A stretch of 64,000 nt of DNA, taken from positions 11,612-75,611 of the forward strand of contig PKWW01000050.1 of assembly GCA_003132165.1 (NCBI GenBank). Direction: 5' to 3'. A model generated the notes under the pieces. That model was not told where the DNA came from and did no database searches. It worked only from the letters and a program-made list of their open reading frames with translations. Shown here piece by piece: positions 6,823 to 18,890 of this stretch. Source of the DNA: Acidimicrobiaceae bacterium. GTDB lineage: Bacteria; Actinomycetota; Acidimicrobiia; Acidimicrobiales; RAAP-2. How positions within the stretch are numbered: the stretch's first letter is position 1; every line of letters begins with the position of its first letter. The position numbers and the translations under genes were made by a program.

Positions 6823-9800
6823 TTCACGGGGCCTTCGCCGAGTCCTCGAGCTCGTCAGCCCGTCGCTTCGGGCCGCCAACGCCTCGGGTTCGTTCACGCC
6901 CGGCAGTTACGCCACACCCCTCACGGTCGGCGCGTACGTGCTCGCGTCCCCGTTCACCCTGGTAGTGACCGCAACCTCAACCGAAGCCGAGCATTTGCGC
7001 GACGCCCTGGCGGCCCTGCTCGGTGACGACGACGAGGTGGCACTCTGGCCCGCGTGGGACACCCATCCCCTCGAGCGCGTGAGCCCCGACAGCTCAGTCA
7101 TGGCGTCACGCGCCCTGCTGCGTTGGCGTCTCGGGGGCCCCGACCGTCCCCGAACCGTCGTCGGGTCCGCGCGCGCCATCGCTCAATTACTTCCGCCCGA
7201 GCCCGCGCGAGCACCGCTGGTGGTCCAGCGCGGCGCCGAACTCGATCGGGATCAGTTCATCGAGAACCTGGCGGCGTTCGGCTACCGCCGCGAAAGCCTC
7301 GTCGAGCACCGGGCCGAGTTCGCCGTTCGCGGCGGCATCGTCGACGTGTGGCCCGCGCAGGGGAACGATCCCATTCGTCTCGACTTCTTCGGTGACGAGG
7401 TCGACCGTCTGACGTCATTCGATATCGCGAACCAGCGCTCCCTGTTGGACCTGGACGAAGCGAGCATCGCGCCCGCGCGCGAATGGCTCGCCAATGCGGC
7501 GACGCGCTCGCGCGCCGAAGGGCTCATCTCGAGCGAGCCGTGGGGAAGGTCGACATTCGACCGGATCGCCACGGGCCAACAGTTCGACGGCATGGAGGGC
7601 TGGATGCCGCTCTTCATCGACGCACCTAGGACGTTGCTCGATGAATTGAGTGACGTCTCGGTGCTCGTGGTCGAACCCGACCGCGTGCACGCTCGACTGG
7701 ACGACCTGCTCGACGAGGAGCGTGAACTCACGAACGCGGTCGCGGCGACCTGGCAGGCCACCAACGAGATCCCACTGCTGCACACGACGTGGAGAGAGTC
7801 CCTCGAGGGGCGTATCGACGTGGCTCTTGAGCCGACCGTCGGGGCGTTGAGTGGCGGATCGATGAATCTGAGCTCCCCGCCGGTCGTCCAGGGCGACGCC
7901 GCTCGCATTGCGGCGCACGTCCGGAATTGGTCGCAGCAGCGACGAGGGGTCGTGTTGACGTCGAACGCCTCCGCCGTCGAGCGAATGGCGGATCAACTCC
8001 GAGGTGAGGGACTCGAAGTTACGACCGATCCGGACAAGGTTCTCGACGTTCGCATCAGCGTCCTCGAGAGTTCATTGCCCGCCGGCTTCAGCCTTGACGA
8101 TCCGCAGGTCGTCGTCTGGAGTGAGAGCGACCTCACCGGACGACGCACCGTGCACCGCGTCGCTCGCACGCGAGCGCGCAACGTGGACGGATTCTTCGAC
8201 GATCTCGCGATCGGCAGCTACGTCGTGCACCGCATGCACGGTGTGGCGAAGTTCTCGGGCACCACGACGCGCGCGATCAACGGCACGACCCGCGACTACC
8301 TCATCCTGGAGTTCAAGGACGGCCGTAGTTACTGGCCCACCGAGCAGATCGACGCGCTCACGCCGTACTCGGGTGGCGACGCGCCGGCGCTCTCGAGAAT
8401 GGGTGGCGCGGAGTGGCAAAAGACCCGGGCCAAAGCCCGTGCCGCGGCGTTCCTCGTCGCCCAGGAACTCGTCGATCTCTACCGTCAACGCAACGTCGCA
8501 GTCGGTCACGCGTTCAGTCCCGACACCGCTTGGCAGCACGAGATGGAAGAACTCTTTCCGTACACTCTCACGGCCGATCAGGCAGTCGCCATCGACGACG
8601 TGAAGGCTGACATGGAGAAACCACGTCCGATGGACCGGTTGGTGTGCGCGGACGTCGGCTTCGGCAAGACCGAAATAGCCGTGCGCGCCGTGTTCAAAGC
8701 CGTACAGGACAATAAGCAGGCGGCGGTCCTGGTGCCGACGACGTTGCTCGCGAGCCAGCACTTCGCGACCATGACCGACCGTTTCGCGGGCTTTCCGGTG
8801 CGAGTCGCCCTGCTCAGCCGCTTCGTCGACGAAGCCGAGACCAAGCAGACACTGCAAGGGTTGAAGGAGGGGACCATTGACGTTGTCATCGGTACGCACC
8901 GTCTCTTGTCCGAGAACGTGACCTTCAAGGACCTCGGTCTTCTCGTCGTGGACGAAGAGCAGCGTTTCGGAGTAACCCACAAGGAGGCGATCAAGTCGCG
9001 CTCGGTCGGTGTCGACGTGCTCACGCTGAGCGCGAGCCCTATCCCGCGCACCCTGGAGATGGCCTTCGCGGGTATCCGCGACCTTTCGATGGTGACAACA
9101 CCGCCCGCGGACCGTCGACCGATCCTCACCCACGTCGGTGAGTACAGCGAACCCGCGGTCATCGAGGCGATCCGGCGCGAACTCTTGCGCGAGGGCCAGG
9201 TCTTTTTCGTGCACAACCGGGTCGCCGACATTGACGAGGTTGCCCGACGGCTCGGACAACTCGTACCCGACGCGCGCATCGCAGTTGCCCACGGTCAGAT
9301 GGACGAAGGTACGCTCGAACGCGCCATGATCGATTTCTGGGAGCGACGCTTCGATGTGCTCGTCTGTACGACCATCGTCGAGTCCGGTATCGACCTGCCC
9401 TCGGTGAACACGCTCATCGTCGACCGGGCCGACCGGTTGGGGCTGGGCCAGATGCACCAGTTGCGTGGTCGCGTGGGGCGAAGTGGACAGCGTGCGTACG
9501 CCTATCTCTTTCACCCCGCTGGACAGGTACTTTCGGAGACCGCGTTCGAGCGTCTGCGGACCATTGGCGACAATACCGCGCTGGGAAGTGGTTTCAAGAT
9601 CGCGATGCGCGATCTCGAGATTCGAGGTGCGGGAAACTTGCTCGGACACGACCAGTCGGGACCGGTCGCGGCGGTGGGCTACGACCTCTACGTCCAACTC
9701 GTCGCCGAGGCGGTCGCGGACGCGAAGGGCTTCGTCGTGCCCGAGGTCGTCACCATCAATATCGACGTACCGGGCGAGGCGCACCTACCCAAGGACTACG

Positions 9801-10210
9801 TCGAAGCCGACGACGCCCGTCTGGAGGCGTACCGTCGTCTGGCCGGCGTGTCGACGATGGAAGAGTTGTTCGACCTTCGAAGCGAATGGATCGACCGGTA
9901 CGGTGCGCTACCGAAGGCCGTCGAAGGGCTGCTCGACCTCGGTGAGCTTCGACTGCTCTGCATCGAACTCGGTGTCACCTCGCTCTCGGTACTCCCGGCG
10001 AAGATCGGTGTTCGCTCGAAGCCGGTCGTGCGACTTCTGCCCCTTGATCTGACGCTCAGCCAGCAAATGCGAATTCGTCGCAAGCACGGTTCTCGCGCCT
10101 TCGACGAGGACACCAAGGAGTTCCGTATCGAGGTCGGAGCCAGTGAAGTCTCACCCCGGGCGCTCCTCGAGCTCCTGCGCGCACTGGTAACTGACGCGGT
10201 AAGCCCGTAG
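6815..10210 (+). CDS. mfd: Transcription-repair coupling factor
   Basis: Removes RNA polymerase stalled at DNA lesions and recruits UvrA. At 1131 aa it is typical. The N-terminal UvrB-like region (about 1-330) includes RGGIVDVWPAQ. The RNAP-interacting CarD-like domain has DYLILEFKDG near 495. A RecG-like translocase follows: Walker A DVGFGKTEIA near 612, DEEQRFG near 711, SASPIPRT, GRVGRSGQRAYAYL, then a C-terminal TRCF domain. The GTG start overlaps pth by 8 bases. Codon use and context are ordinary. Confidence 0.97.
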   Translation: MTDSRGLRRVLELVSPSLRAANASGSFTPGSYATPLTVGAYVLASPFTLVVTATSTEAEHLRDALAALLGDDDEVALWPAWDTHPLERVSPDSSVMASRALLRWRLGGPDRPRTVVGSARAIAQLLPPEPARAPLVVQRGAELDRDQFIENLAAFGYRRESLVEHRAEFAVRGGIVDVWPAQGNDPIRLDFFGDEVDRLTSFDIANQRSLLDLDEASIAPAREWLANAATRSRAEGLISSEPWGRSTFDRIATGQQFDGMEGWMPLFIDAPRTLLDELSDVSVLVVEPDRVHARLDDLLDEERELTNAVAATWQATNEIPLLHTTWRESLEGRIDVALEPTVGALSGGSMNLSSPPVVQGDAARIAAHVRNWSQQRRGVVLTSNASAVERMADQLRGEGLEVTTDPDKVLDVRISVLESSLPAGFSLDDPQVVVWSESDLTGRRTVHRVARTRARNVDGFFDDLAIGSYVVHRMHGVAKFSGTTTRAINGTTRDYLILEFKDGRSYWPTEQIDALTPYSGGDAPALSRMGGAEWQKTRAKARAAAFLVAQELVDLYRQRNVAVGHAFSPDTAWQHEMEELFPYTLTADQAVAIDDVKADMEKPRPMDRLVCADVGFGKTEIAVRAVFKAVQDNKQAAVLVPTTLLASQHFATMTDRFAGFPVRVALLSRFVDEAETKQTLQGLKEGTIDVVIGTHRLLSENVTFKDLGLLVVDEEQRFGVTHKEAIKSRSVGVDVLTLSASPIPRTLEMAFAGIRDLSMVTTPPADRRPILTHVGEYSEPAVIEAIRRELLREGQVFFVHNRVADIDEVARRLGQLVPDARIAVAHGQMDEGTLERAMIDFWERRFDVLVCTTIVESGIDLPSVNTLIVDRADRLGLGQMHQLRGRVGRSGQRAYAYLFHPAGQVLSETAFERLRTIGDNTALGSGFKIAMRDLEIRGAGNLLGHDQSGPVAAVGYDLYVQLVAEAVADAKGFVVPEVVTINIDVPGEAHLPKDYVEADDARLEAYRRLAGVSTMEELFDLRSEWIDRYGALPKAVEGLLDLGELRLLCIELGVTSLSVLPAKIGVRSKPVVRLLPLDLTLSQQMRIRRKHGSRAFDEDTKEFRIEVGASEVSPRALLELLRALVTDAVSP

Positions 10211-10221
10211 TGGGCACTAGG

Positions 10222-10227
10222 TAGCAT
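10222..10227 (+). promoter_or_regulatory. -10 element of the SurA-like gene (leaderless)
   Basis: TAGCAT lies 6 bases before ATG 10234. There is no ribosome site between them, and the mfd stop is only 12 bases upstream of the hexamer. Confidence 0.55.
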
Positions 10228-10233
10228 TGGATC

Positions 10234-11315
10234 ATGCGTCGTCTCATAGCCCTACTCGTCATTGCCCTCGTTGGAGCCGGGGCCTACGGCCTCTTCGCCG
10301 GTTCGTCCGCGGTGGGCGTGAACGGGACCAACGTCTCTAATTCCACCTTCCTCTCCGAGTTGTCGGCCATCTCGTCCTCGCAGAATCTGCAGTGCTATCT
10401 CCAGGTGATCGACAACGTCGGGTTCTCCAAGGGAGCCGGTGGTTCCTCGCTCGCCAATTCGGCCACCGCGGCGTGGGCCAATACGCGCGTCGAGGGCATC
10501 GCCATCGACCAGTATGCGACCAAGTACCTGGACTACCGCGCGACACCGAGCGTGCTGGCTGAGGCGAAGTCGTCGCTCGAAGGCGAGATGACCGCCGCCG
10601 CGAGTTCCGCCTCGAAGAAGTGCCCAGGGACGTCGGCGGCGGCGCTGGCGTCGATGCCGACCGAGATGCTGAATGCCACCGTGCAGGATCAAGCTGCGTC
10701 GACGTACCTCGTGAGCAAGTTGAACACCACTATTCCGATCACGCTGTCGTCGATCAAGACCTACTACGCCTCACACGTATCCCAGTACGACACGCTCTGC
10801 GTGAGCGTCGCGGTCGTGTCGCCCGCTCAGTTGGGTGCGTTCACCTCCGCTCAGAAGAGCGGTGCGAGCGTCGCCGAACTCGCGAGGAAGTTCTCAGTCG
10901 ACACGTCGGCGCCCAACGGCGGCGCCTACGGGTGCTACCCGCCTGGCGACAGCTCCTTCGCCAGCGTGCGCAGCGCTGTGGGTACCACGGCGATCGGCCA
11001 CTTCGCTTCGACGCCCCAGATGATCTCGTACAACAACGGTGAGTACTACCTCTTCGTGGCGCCCACCAGTCGCACGACGACGCCGTTCGCGAGCGCGGCG
11101 AGCGCGGTGCTGTCGGACATCCAGTCAATCAATTCGAGCTCGGCCAACACGGTCAAGCAGAACATCCTCTACACGGCCGCCGTGAGTATCGACCCCGCCT
11201 TCGGGAGTTGGGGTCTCAACTCATCGGGTCCCGATGTGTTCGCCACTTCGACACCATCATCAACGGACGTGAGCGCCGCGTCGGTGCTCGCGACGCCGAG
11301 TTCCTCGACGTATAA

Positions 11316-11319
<4 letters not shown>
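10234..11319 (+). CDS. Exported SurA/parvulin-like chaperone
   Basis: Predicted exported or membrane-anchored protein, 361 aa. An N-terminal hydrophobic segment (LIALLVIALVGAGAYGLFA, residues 4-22) is followed by a SurA-N-like helical region beginning VNGTNVSNSTFLSELS. A parvulin-like stretch lies near 175-265 (IKTYYASHVSQY, SVAELARKFSVDTSAPNGGAYGC). The tail is Ser/Thr-rich. Four cysteines lie outside the membrane segment. The family helps folding of exported proteins, but prolyl isomerase activity is not assured because the parvulin core looks diverged. It occupies the place between mfd and mazG. The next gene starts inside its stop codon (GTGA). Confidence 0.7.
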
Positions 11320-14496
<3,177 letters not shown>

Positions 14497-14500
<4 letters not shown>

Positions 14501-14982
14501 GCACATTTCGCGACGCTTCCCCATCTGATCTGGTCGCTATCGAGGAATTACTGGGTCGGACGCTCTCGGGGCGTTGCGCCGTGGTCGTCCGTCGCGTCGA
14601 CGGTCGACCGGTCGTCATCGAAAACGAGCCTCATCTGCGCGACGGCACGCCGATGCCCACGCTCTACTGGCTGATCGACCGCGATCTACACGAAGCCGTC
14701 AGCCGGCTCGAGGGCAACGGGGGAGTCCACCGATTCGAAGAGATGGTCGACTCCGACGATTTGCAGAGGACCCACGACGAGTACGAGCAGCGGCGTAAGG
14801 AGGTCACGGTTCGTACCGACGGCGTCCAGGCGTCGGGCGGCGTCGGGGGCACGCGCATCGGCATCAAGTGCCTGCACGCCCACCTCGCGAATTTCCTCGT
14901 GGGAGCCGATGACCCCGTGGGTGCGCTGGTCGCCGACGTGGTGGGCCTGCCCGAACTGAGGATCGAGTCGGTTCGTGACTGA
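14497..14982 (+). CDS. DUF501 protein (Rv1025-like)
   Basis: Conserved actinobacterial protein of unknown function, 161 aa, soluble. Recognised by context and by motifs such as TLYWLIDRDLHEAVSRLE, and near the C-terminus IGIKCLHAHLANFLVGADDPVG, which holds a Cys and two His that could bind metal. It starts at TTG 14497 overlapping the ftsB stop (TTGA) and runs 8 bases into ppx, so translation of the three genes is coupled. I can say nothing firm about its biochemical role. Confidence 0.88.
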
Positions 14983-15898
14983 GAACGTCGCGGCGCTCGA
15001 CTGCGGTAGTAACTCCACCCGACTGCTCATTGCCGATGGAGAGAACCGCCCCCTGCGGCGCGAGATGCGCATCACGCGGCTCAGCCAGGGTGTTGACTCA
15101 TCGGGTTGCCTCGTGCCCGAGGCACTGCAGCGGTCGTACGATGTTCTCGCCGAGTACCGCAAGTACATGGACGAACTCGGCGTCGCGCGGGGACTGCTCG
15201 TCGCCACGTCAGCGGTACGCGACGCGTCCAACGGAGAGCAGTTCCTCGCGAGAGCCCACGAGATCACCGGCGTGCGTGCGCGGATTCTGAGCGGCGTCGA
15301 AGAGGCCACGCTTTCCTACGCTGGCGCGACGTCGGGTCTCGACGCCGATGAGCGCCCGACGATGATCGTCGACATCGGGGGCGGTTCGACCGAATTGGCG
15401 ATGGTCCTCGAGGGGACGATGTTCAGTTTCTCTATGCAGCTGGGTTGCGTGCGCGTGACCGAACGCGCGCTCGGCAGCGGGGTGGTGAACGAGCAGAGCG
15501 CGCGTGCCGCCCAGGCCATGATCGCCGCCGAACTCGACCGCGCCTGGGACGAAGTGCCCGAGTTCGCCAGCGTCGTGGGCAAGGTGCGCCTGGTGGGCTT
15601 GGCGGGGACCGTCGCGACGTTGGCCCAACTGGACCTCGGGCTCGCCACGTACGACCGCGACGCGGTGCACCACCGGCCGATCAGCCGCGCGACCGTGTTG
15701 AAATGGCGTGACAGGCTTGCTCGCGAGACGCCCGATGTCCGCTTGACGCATCCGGGCATGGTGGTGGGGCGAGAAGACGTACTGGCGGCCGGTCTCTTCG
15801 TCCTGGACGCGGTCATGGCTCGACTCGGCGTGAACGAGCTGCTGAGCTCGGAGAACGACATCCTCGACGGAATCACGCAATCGCTGCTGGCGTTCTGA
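14975..15898 (+). CDS. ppx: Ppx/GppA-type exopolyphosphatase
   Basis: Predicted to release phosphate from polyphosphate or hydrolyse pppGpp, 307 aa. This is the short single-module form of actinobacteria (like Rv1026) without the C-terminal HD-like half of E. coli Ppx. Actin-like ATPase fold motifs: AALDCGSNSTRLLI at the N-terminus, ATSAVRDASNGEQF, acid residue in SGVEEATLSYAGA, phosphate loop VDIGGGSTEL, and GLAGTVATLAQLDLGL. GTG start overlaps DUF501 by 8 bases. A polyphosphate kinase 2 gene lies at 41744-42526 in this window. Confidence 0.92.
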   Translation: MTENVAALDCGSNSTRLLIADGENRPLRREMRITRLSQGVDSSGCLVPEALQRSYDVLAEYRKYMDELGVARGLLVATSAVRDASNGEQFLARAHEITGVRARILSGVEEATLSYAGATSGLDADERPTMIVDIGGGSTELAMVLEGTMFSFSMQLGCVRVTERALGSGVVNEQSARAAQAMIAAELDRAWDEVPEFASVVGKVRLVGLAGTVATLAQLDLGLATYDRDAVHHRPISRATVLKWRDRLARETPDVRLTHPGMVVGREDVLAAGLFVLDAVMARLGVNELLSSENDILDGITQSLLAF

Positions 15899-15948
15899 TG
15901 TGCGCAGACCCCGCTGACCTGTAACGATGGTGGGGTGAGGGAACCTTC

Positions 15949-16578
15949 ATGGTGACGACGAGAAGTTCGATCTATTCTCCAATCTCGCTGCACGGGCGGC
16001 GGGTGGTGCTACGCACCATGACCGAGCAGGACTACGAGGGCTGGCTCGACGTGCGCCGGCGCTGTCACGACTGGCTGCTCAAGTGGGAGCCGCGCTCGGC
16101 GCACTCGTCGCACCTCCCCGAGGACCAGCGCAGTTTCGTCAGTCGATGCGCGATTCGCGAACGTGAGCGCCAGATGGGGACCGGTTTCGGTTTCGGGATC
16201 TTCTTCGAGGGACGATTCGTCGGCGAGATTACCCTCTCCTCGATCCAACGTGGACCTCTGCAGTCGGCCTTCATCGGCTACTGGATCGACGAGAAGGTGG
16301 CCGGTCAGGGATTGATGCCCGAGGCGGTGGTCACCATGCTGCACTACGCCTTCGAGTCACTACGTCTGCACCGGATCGAGATCAACATCATCCCGAGGAA
16401 CGCGCCGTCGCGGCGGGTCGTCGAAAAACTTGGGATTCGATGTGAAGGCGTCGCCGAACGGTACCTGGAGATTGACGGTGCGTGGGAGGACCACGCGCGC
16501 TACGCGATCACCGCAGAGGAATGGCATGACCGGGCCCCCGAGTTGGTGACCAACTGGCTGCTGCCGGGCGGGCACTAG
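15949..16578 (+). CDS. GNAT N-acetyltransferase, RimJ/RimL type
   Basis: Acetyl-CoA-dependent transferase, 209 aa, resembling those that acetylate protein N-termini such as ribosomal S5 (RimJ). Features: substrate-side LHGRRVVLRTMTEQDYEGW at the start, IGYWIDEKVAGQGLMPEAV as the acetyl-CoA pyrophosphate loop, and the late NAPSRRVVEKLGIRCEG motif. GAGG lies 7 bases before ATG 15949. Its TAG stop overlaps the TAG stop of the convergent glycosyltransferase in a shared CTAG. The true target is unknown. Confidence 0.85.
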   Translation: MVTTRSSIYSPISLHGRRVVLRTMTEQDYEGWLDVRRRCHDWLLKWEPRSAHSSHLPEDQRSFVSRCAIRERERQMGTGFGFGIFFEGRFVGEITLSSIQRGPLQSAFIGYWIDEKVAGQGLMPEAVVTMLHYAFESLRLHRIEINIIPRNAPSRRVVEKLGIRCEGVAERYLEIDGAWEDHARYAITAEEWHDRAPELVTNWLLPGGH

Positions 16579-17507
16579 ACGGCGTCGTAGGTTCGAGCGC
16601 GCAGCTCGGTGAGCCGCGCGGTGCGTAGGGTTCCCTTCAGGGCAGTTGCAATACCCAGTCCCGCGAGCGCGCCGTCGCGCGGCAGTACGAGCAGGGAGTT
16701 CTCGACGCCGCGCGCGATGACCAGTCCCTGCACGCGCGCTTGACGGGCCAGGTGGTCGATCTGGTGGGCGTCGACGTCGCTCGCCAGTTCCACCACGGGA
16801 TTCTCGTAGTTCGTATGCGAGAGACCGCGCAGATCGTGCAGCATCGTCATCATGACCCTGCTGACCTTCACCGACGAGCCGCTCACGTCATCCCACTCGA
16901 CGGGGATCGGGTGCACTGCGAGACCCAGTTGCTCGGCGAGAAAGAACATCTCGGCGTCGTAGGCGAATCCGTCAATCATCCCGAGCAGCGCCAGCAGGCG
17001 CGCTGGGCCGATCTGGAAGCCCTTGCATCCACATTGCGTGTCGCGAACAGTGGTGCCCGCGTAGTGGCGCACCAGTTGGTGGAACGCGCCTCCCGCCACC
17101 GTGCGCAACGCCGATTCGTAGTTGATCCTTCCTTCACTCGTCCTTGAGCCGGGCGCGAGTGGACTCTCGACCAGTGCGTCGAGGATCTCGGGGAAGTGCG
17201 TTGGATCGATCGCCATGTCGGCGTCGGCGGCGATCACGTACTCGCCGCGCGCGAGTGCGATGCCGAGTCGAACCGCCGCACCCTTGCCGAGGTTGTGCGG
17301 CTGCTGGACGAAGAGCGTCTCGGGCAGATGGCCGTACACCGAATGGGCGACTTTCAAGGTGCCGTCCGATGAGCCGTCGTCGATCACGATGATCTCGGTC
17401 ACGTCGGTGCCCAGCCGTTCGAGAACCGGCGCCAGACGCTGATAGCCGTTCATTAGACGCGCTGCTTCGTTGTAAGCGGGGATGACAATCGAGGTTTTGA
17501 TGCTCAC
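16575..17507 (-). CDS. Family 2 glycosyltransferase, polyprenyl-phosphate sugar synthase type
   Basis: Predicted to move a sugar from a nucleotide donor to polyprenyl phosphate at the membrane, like dolichyl-phosphate glucosyl/mannosyl synthases. It is 310 aa from GTG 17507. Motifs: SIVIPAYNEAARL, VIDDGSSDGT, NLGKGAAVRLGIA, DADMAIDP (DxD metal site), RDTQCGCKGF, and PVEWDDVSGSSV, all typical of the ALG5-like branch. No membrane helix is obvious. The GTG lies just after the NlpC/P60 gene stop, so the two may be co-transcribed. The track start at 17537 would overlap that gene by 20 bases. Confidence 0.87.
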   Translation of the reverse strand: MSIKTSIVIPAYNEAARLMNGYQRLAPVLERLGTDVTEIIVIDDGSSDGTLKVAHSVYGHLPETLFVQQPHNLGKGAAVRLGIALARGEYVIAADADMAIDPTHFPEILDALVESPLAPGSRTSEGRINYESALRTVAGGAFHQLVRHYAGTTVRDTQCGCKGFQIGPARLLALLGMIDGFAYDAEMFFLAEQLGLAVHPIPVEWDDVSGSSVKVSRVMMTMLHDLRGLSHTNYENPVVELASDVDAHQIDHLARQARVQGLVIARGVENSLLVLPRDGALAGLGIATALKGTLRTARLTELRARTYDAV

Positions 17508-17517
17508 ATTTTTACAC

Positions 17518-18687
17518 TTACGGCCGTGCGGCTCCATAGAGGCCGAACGTGAAGATGGGCGCGAGGCTGACGTTGGTGCCGGTGTGCGCGGCCGCGATGA
17601 TGGTGTCGGTACCCCAGGGCCCGCTGCCCGCGTACATCACGACGTGGTCGATCTGGTGGTCGCCGTCGAGGTTGTAATAGAAGAGCAGATCGCCCGGTTG
17701 CAGCTGATTGAGCGAGATGTGGCGAAGGTCGGCCCACTGCGTCTCGGTGGTGCGCGGGATCGTGAAGCCCACCTTGGCCCAGGCCCACTGCACCAGACCC
17801 GAGCAGTCGAATCCCACCCCTGGGGTCTCGCCGCCCCACACGTAGGGGACCCCGATCTCCTTCTTGGCCCATGCGAGGGCGTCAAGACCCTGGGCCGAGC
17901 CGGCCGCGGTGCCGGTGATCACCGGCGGTGTCGCGGCTTGGATCGCGGCGATCACCAAGTTCGCCGCCGACTGACCGCCGACCGCCGAAGCGGCGGCGAC
18001 CGCCGACGCTTCGGCGTTGGTGTTGTGCGCCTTCGCCGCGGCGACACCCACCTTGATCTCGTAGGCGATGATCTCAGTCTTCAATTTGGCGGTCACGACG
18101 GCGAGCGTGGCCTGGGTGGCGTTCTCGTTGCGGACGTTCTGGGCGAGCATGGCCTGCATCTGCACGGTTTGGGCCTGGACCTTCGATCGCTGGTTCGCGA
18201 CGTCGGCGATCGTGACGTCGAGCGAATGCTTCTCGGCTTCGTAGGTGTTCTTCAACTGGTTGAGATTCCCGATCACCTGGTCCTCGTAGACCGTGCGGGC
18301 GTCGCTGCGAGTGATGTTCTGCTCGAACAGCGCGAGGATCTGGGCGTCAGCGGCGCCAAAGACGTAGGCCCGCACGATGGCCGTCACCATGGCGGCCGAG
18401 GTGACCTTGATGGCGGCACGCTTCGTCACCACCTTGGCTTGGAGATTGGTGAGGTTGACGTCGAGGGTCACCAGGTTGGACTTGGCGGCGTCGTAAGCGT
18501 TGGCCGTTATTTCAGAGGTCTTTTCCTGCTGCGCGAGCTCGGCCGAGAGGTTGGCGATTTCCTTCTGGGTGTCCTGGATGGACTGGGCGTGGGCGCTCGT
18601 GGGGGCCAGAAGCGTGACGAGCACTAGGCCAGCCATTAACAAAGGGGAAATTGATTGTGTCGTGCCCCAACGACGCACGCGAACCAT
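17518..18687 (-). CDS. RipA-like NlpC/P60 peptidoglycan endopeptidase with coiled-coil N-terminus
   Basis: Exported cell-wall hydrolase cutting D-Glu-mDap bonds during growth or division. It is 389 aa: signal peptide (SPLLMAGLVLVTLLAPTSAHAQ, about 14-35), then a long coiled coil (about 36-210) that in RipA/PcsB-type proteins keeps the enzyme inactive until recruited. An Ala-rich linker follows, then the NlpC/P60 domain from about 270 with VPYVWGGETPG, catalytic Cys in FDCSGLVQWAW, and His in DHVVMYAG. The ATG is 6 bases after a minus-strand TAGGCT, so the start looks leaderless. It is divergent from a tRNA gene. Confidence 0.92.
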   Translation of the reverse strand: MVRVRRWGTTQSISPLLMAGLVLVTLLAPTSAHAQSIQDTQKEIANLSAELAQQEKTSEITANAYDAAKSNLVTLDVNLTNLQAKVVTKRAAIKVTSAAMVTAIVRAYVFGAADAQILALFEQNITRSDARTVYEDQVIGNLNQLKNTYEAEKHSLDVTIADVANQRSKVQAQTVQMQAMLAQNVRNENATQATLAVVTAKLKTEIIAYEIKVGVAAAKAHNTNAEASAVAAASAVGGQSAANLVIAAIQAATPPVITGTAAGSAQGLDALAWAKKEIGVPYVWGGETPGVGFDCSGLVQWAWAKVGFTIPRTTETQWADLRHISLNQLQPGDLLFYYNLDGDHQIDHVVMYAGSGPWGTDTIIAAAHTGTNVSLAPIFTFGLYGAARP

Positions 18688-18693
18688 AAGTCC

Positions 18694-18699
18694 AGCCTA
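18694..18699 (-). promoter_or_regulatory. -10 element of the NlpC/P60 gene (leaderless)
   Basis: Minus-strand TAGGCT, 6 bases before the ATG at 18687. There is no Shine-Dalgarno between them. Confidence 0.55.
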
Positions 18700-18740
18700 G
18701 TTAGCGAACCTAAGAAATCGGGGAGAATCGGACGCTTTAG

Positions 18741-18764
18741 ATTGCGTTACGGTTACAACGCAAT
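18741..18764. promoter_or_regulatory. Perfect 8-base inverted repeat in the NlpC/tRNA-Leu divergent gap
   Basis: ATTGCGTT, 8-base spacer, AACGCAAT. It sits 42 bases upstream of the NlpC/P60 -10 element and 10 bases before the tRNA. The dyad spacing suits a dimeric regulator. It lacks a T-run, so it is not a classic terminator. Confidence 0.4.
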
Positions 18765-18774
18765 AGTTCCGCGT

Positions 18775-18848
18775 GGGGGCGTAGCCCAATTGGCAGAGGC
18801 AAGGCGCTTAAACCGCCTCCAGTGAGGGTTCGAGTCCCTCCGCCCCTA
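18775..18848 (+). tRNA. tRNA with anticodon TAA (Leu by code) but a short variable loop
   Basis: A 74-base cloverleaf: acceptor GGGGGCG pairs with CGCCCCT (first pair G-U), discriminator A73, no encoded CCA. The anticodon stem AGGCG/CGCCT encloses CTTAAAC, so the anticodon is TAA, reading UUA. The D loop AATTGGCAGA resembles that of tRNA-Leu. The T arm is GAGGG TTCGAGT CCCTC. Only five bases (CCAGT) lie between the anticodon and T stems, whereas bacterial tRNA-Leu normally has a long extra arm and at least 82 bases. I annotate it as tRNA-Leu(UAA), atypical. Confidence 0.85.
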
Positions 18849-18877
18849 CGCGGTGTCTGGCCGGTCCAATTCTTTAG

Positions 18878-18883
18878 TAGCGT
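18878..18883 (+). promoter_or_regulatory. -10 element of the Thr-tailed membrane protein gene (leaderless)
   Basis: TAGCGT, 7 bases before GTG 18891. It lies 29 bases after the tRNA end. Confidence 0.5.
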
Positions 18884-18890
18884 TGCCCCC

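Noticed and set aside
8072-9784. 570-aa ORF antisense to mfd
   Set aside because: Mirror frame of a clear conserved gene in GC-rich DNA; low-complexity Arg/Asp/His-rich translation with no family features.
18688-18774. c-di-AMP (ydaO) riboswitch before the NlpC/P60 gene, common in actinobacteria
   Set aside because: Only about 87 bases separate the gene from the tRNA, the -10 leaves no leader, and no ydaO-like structure is visible.
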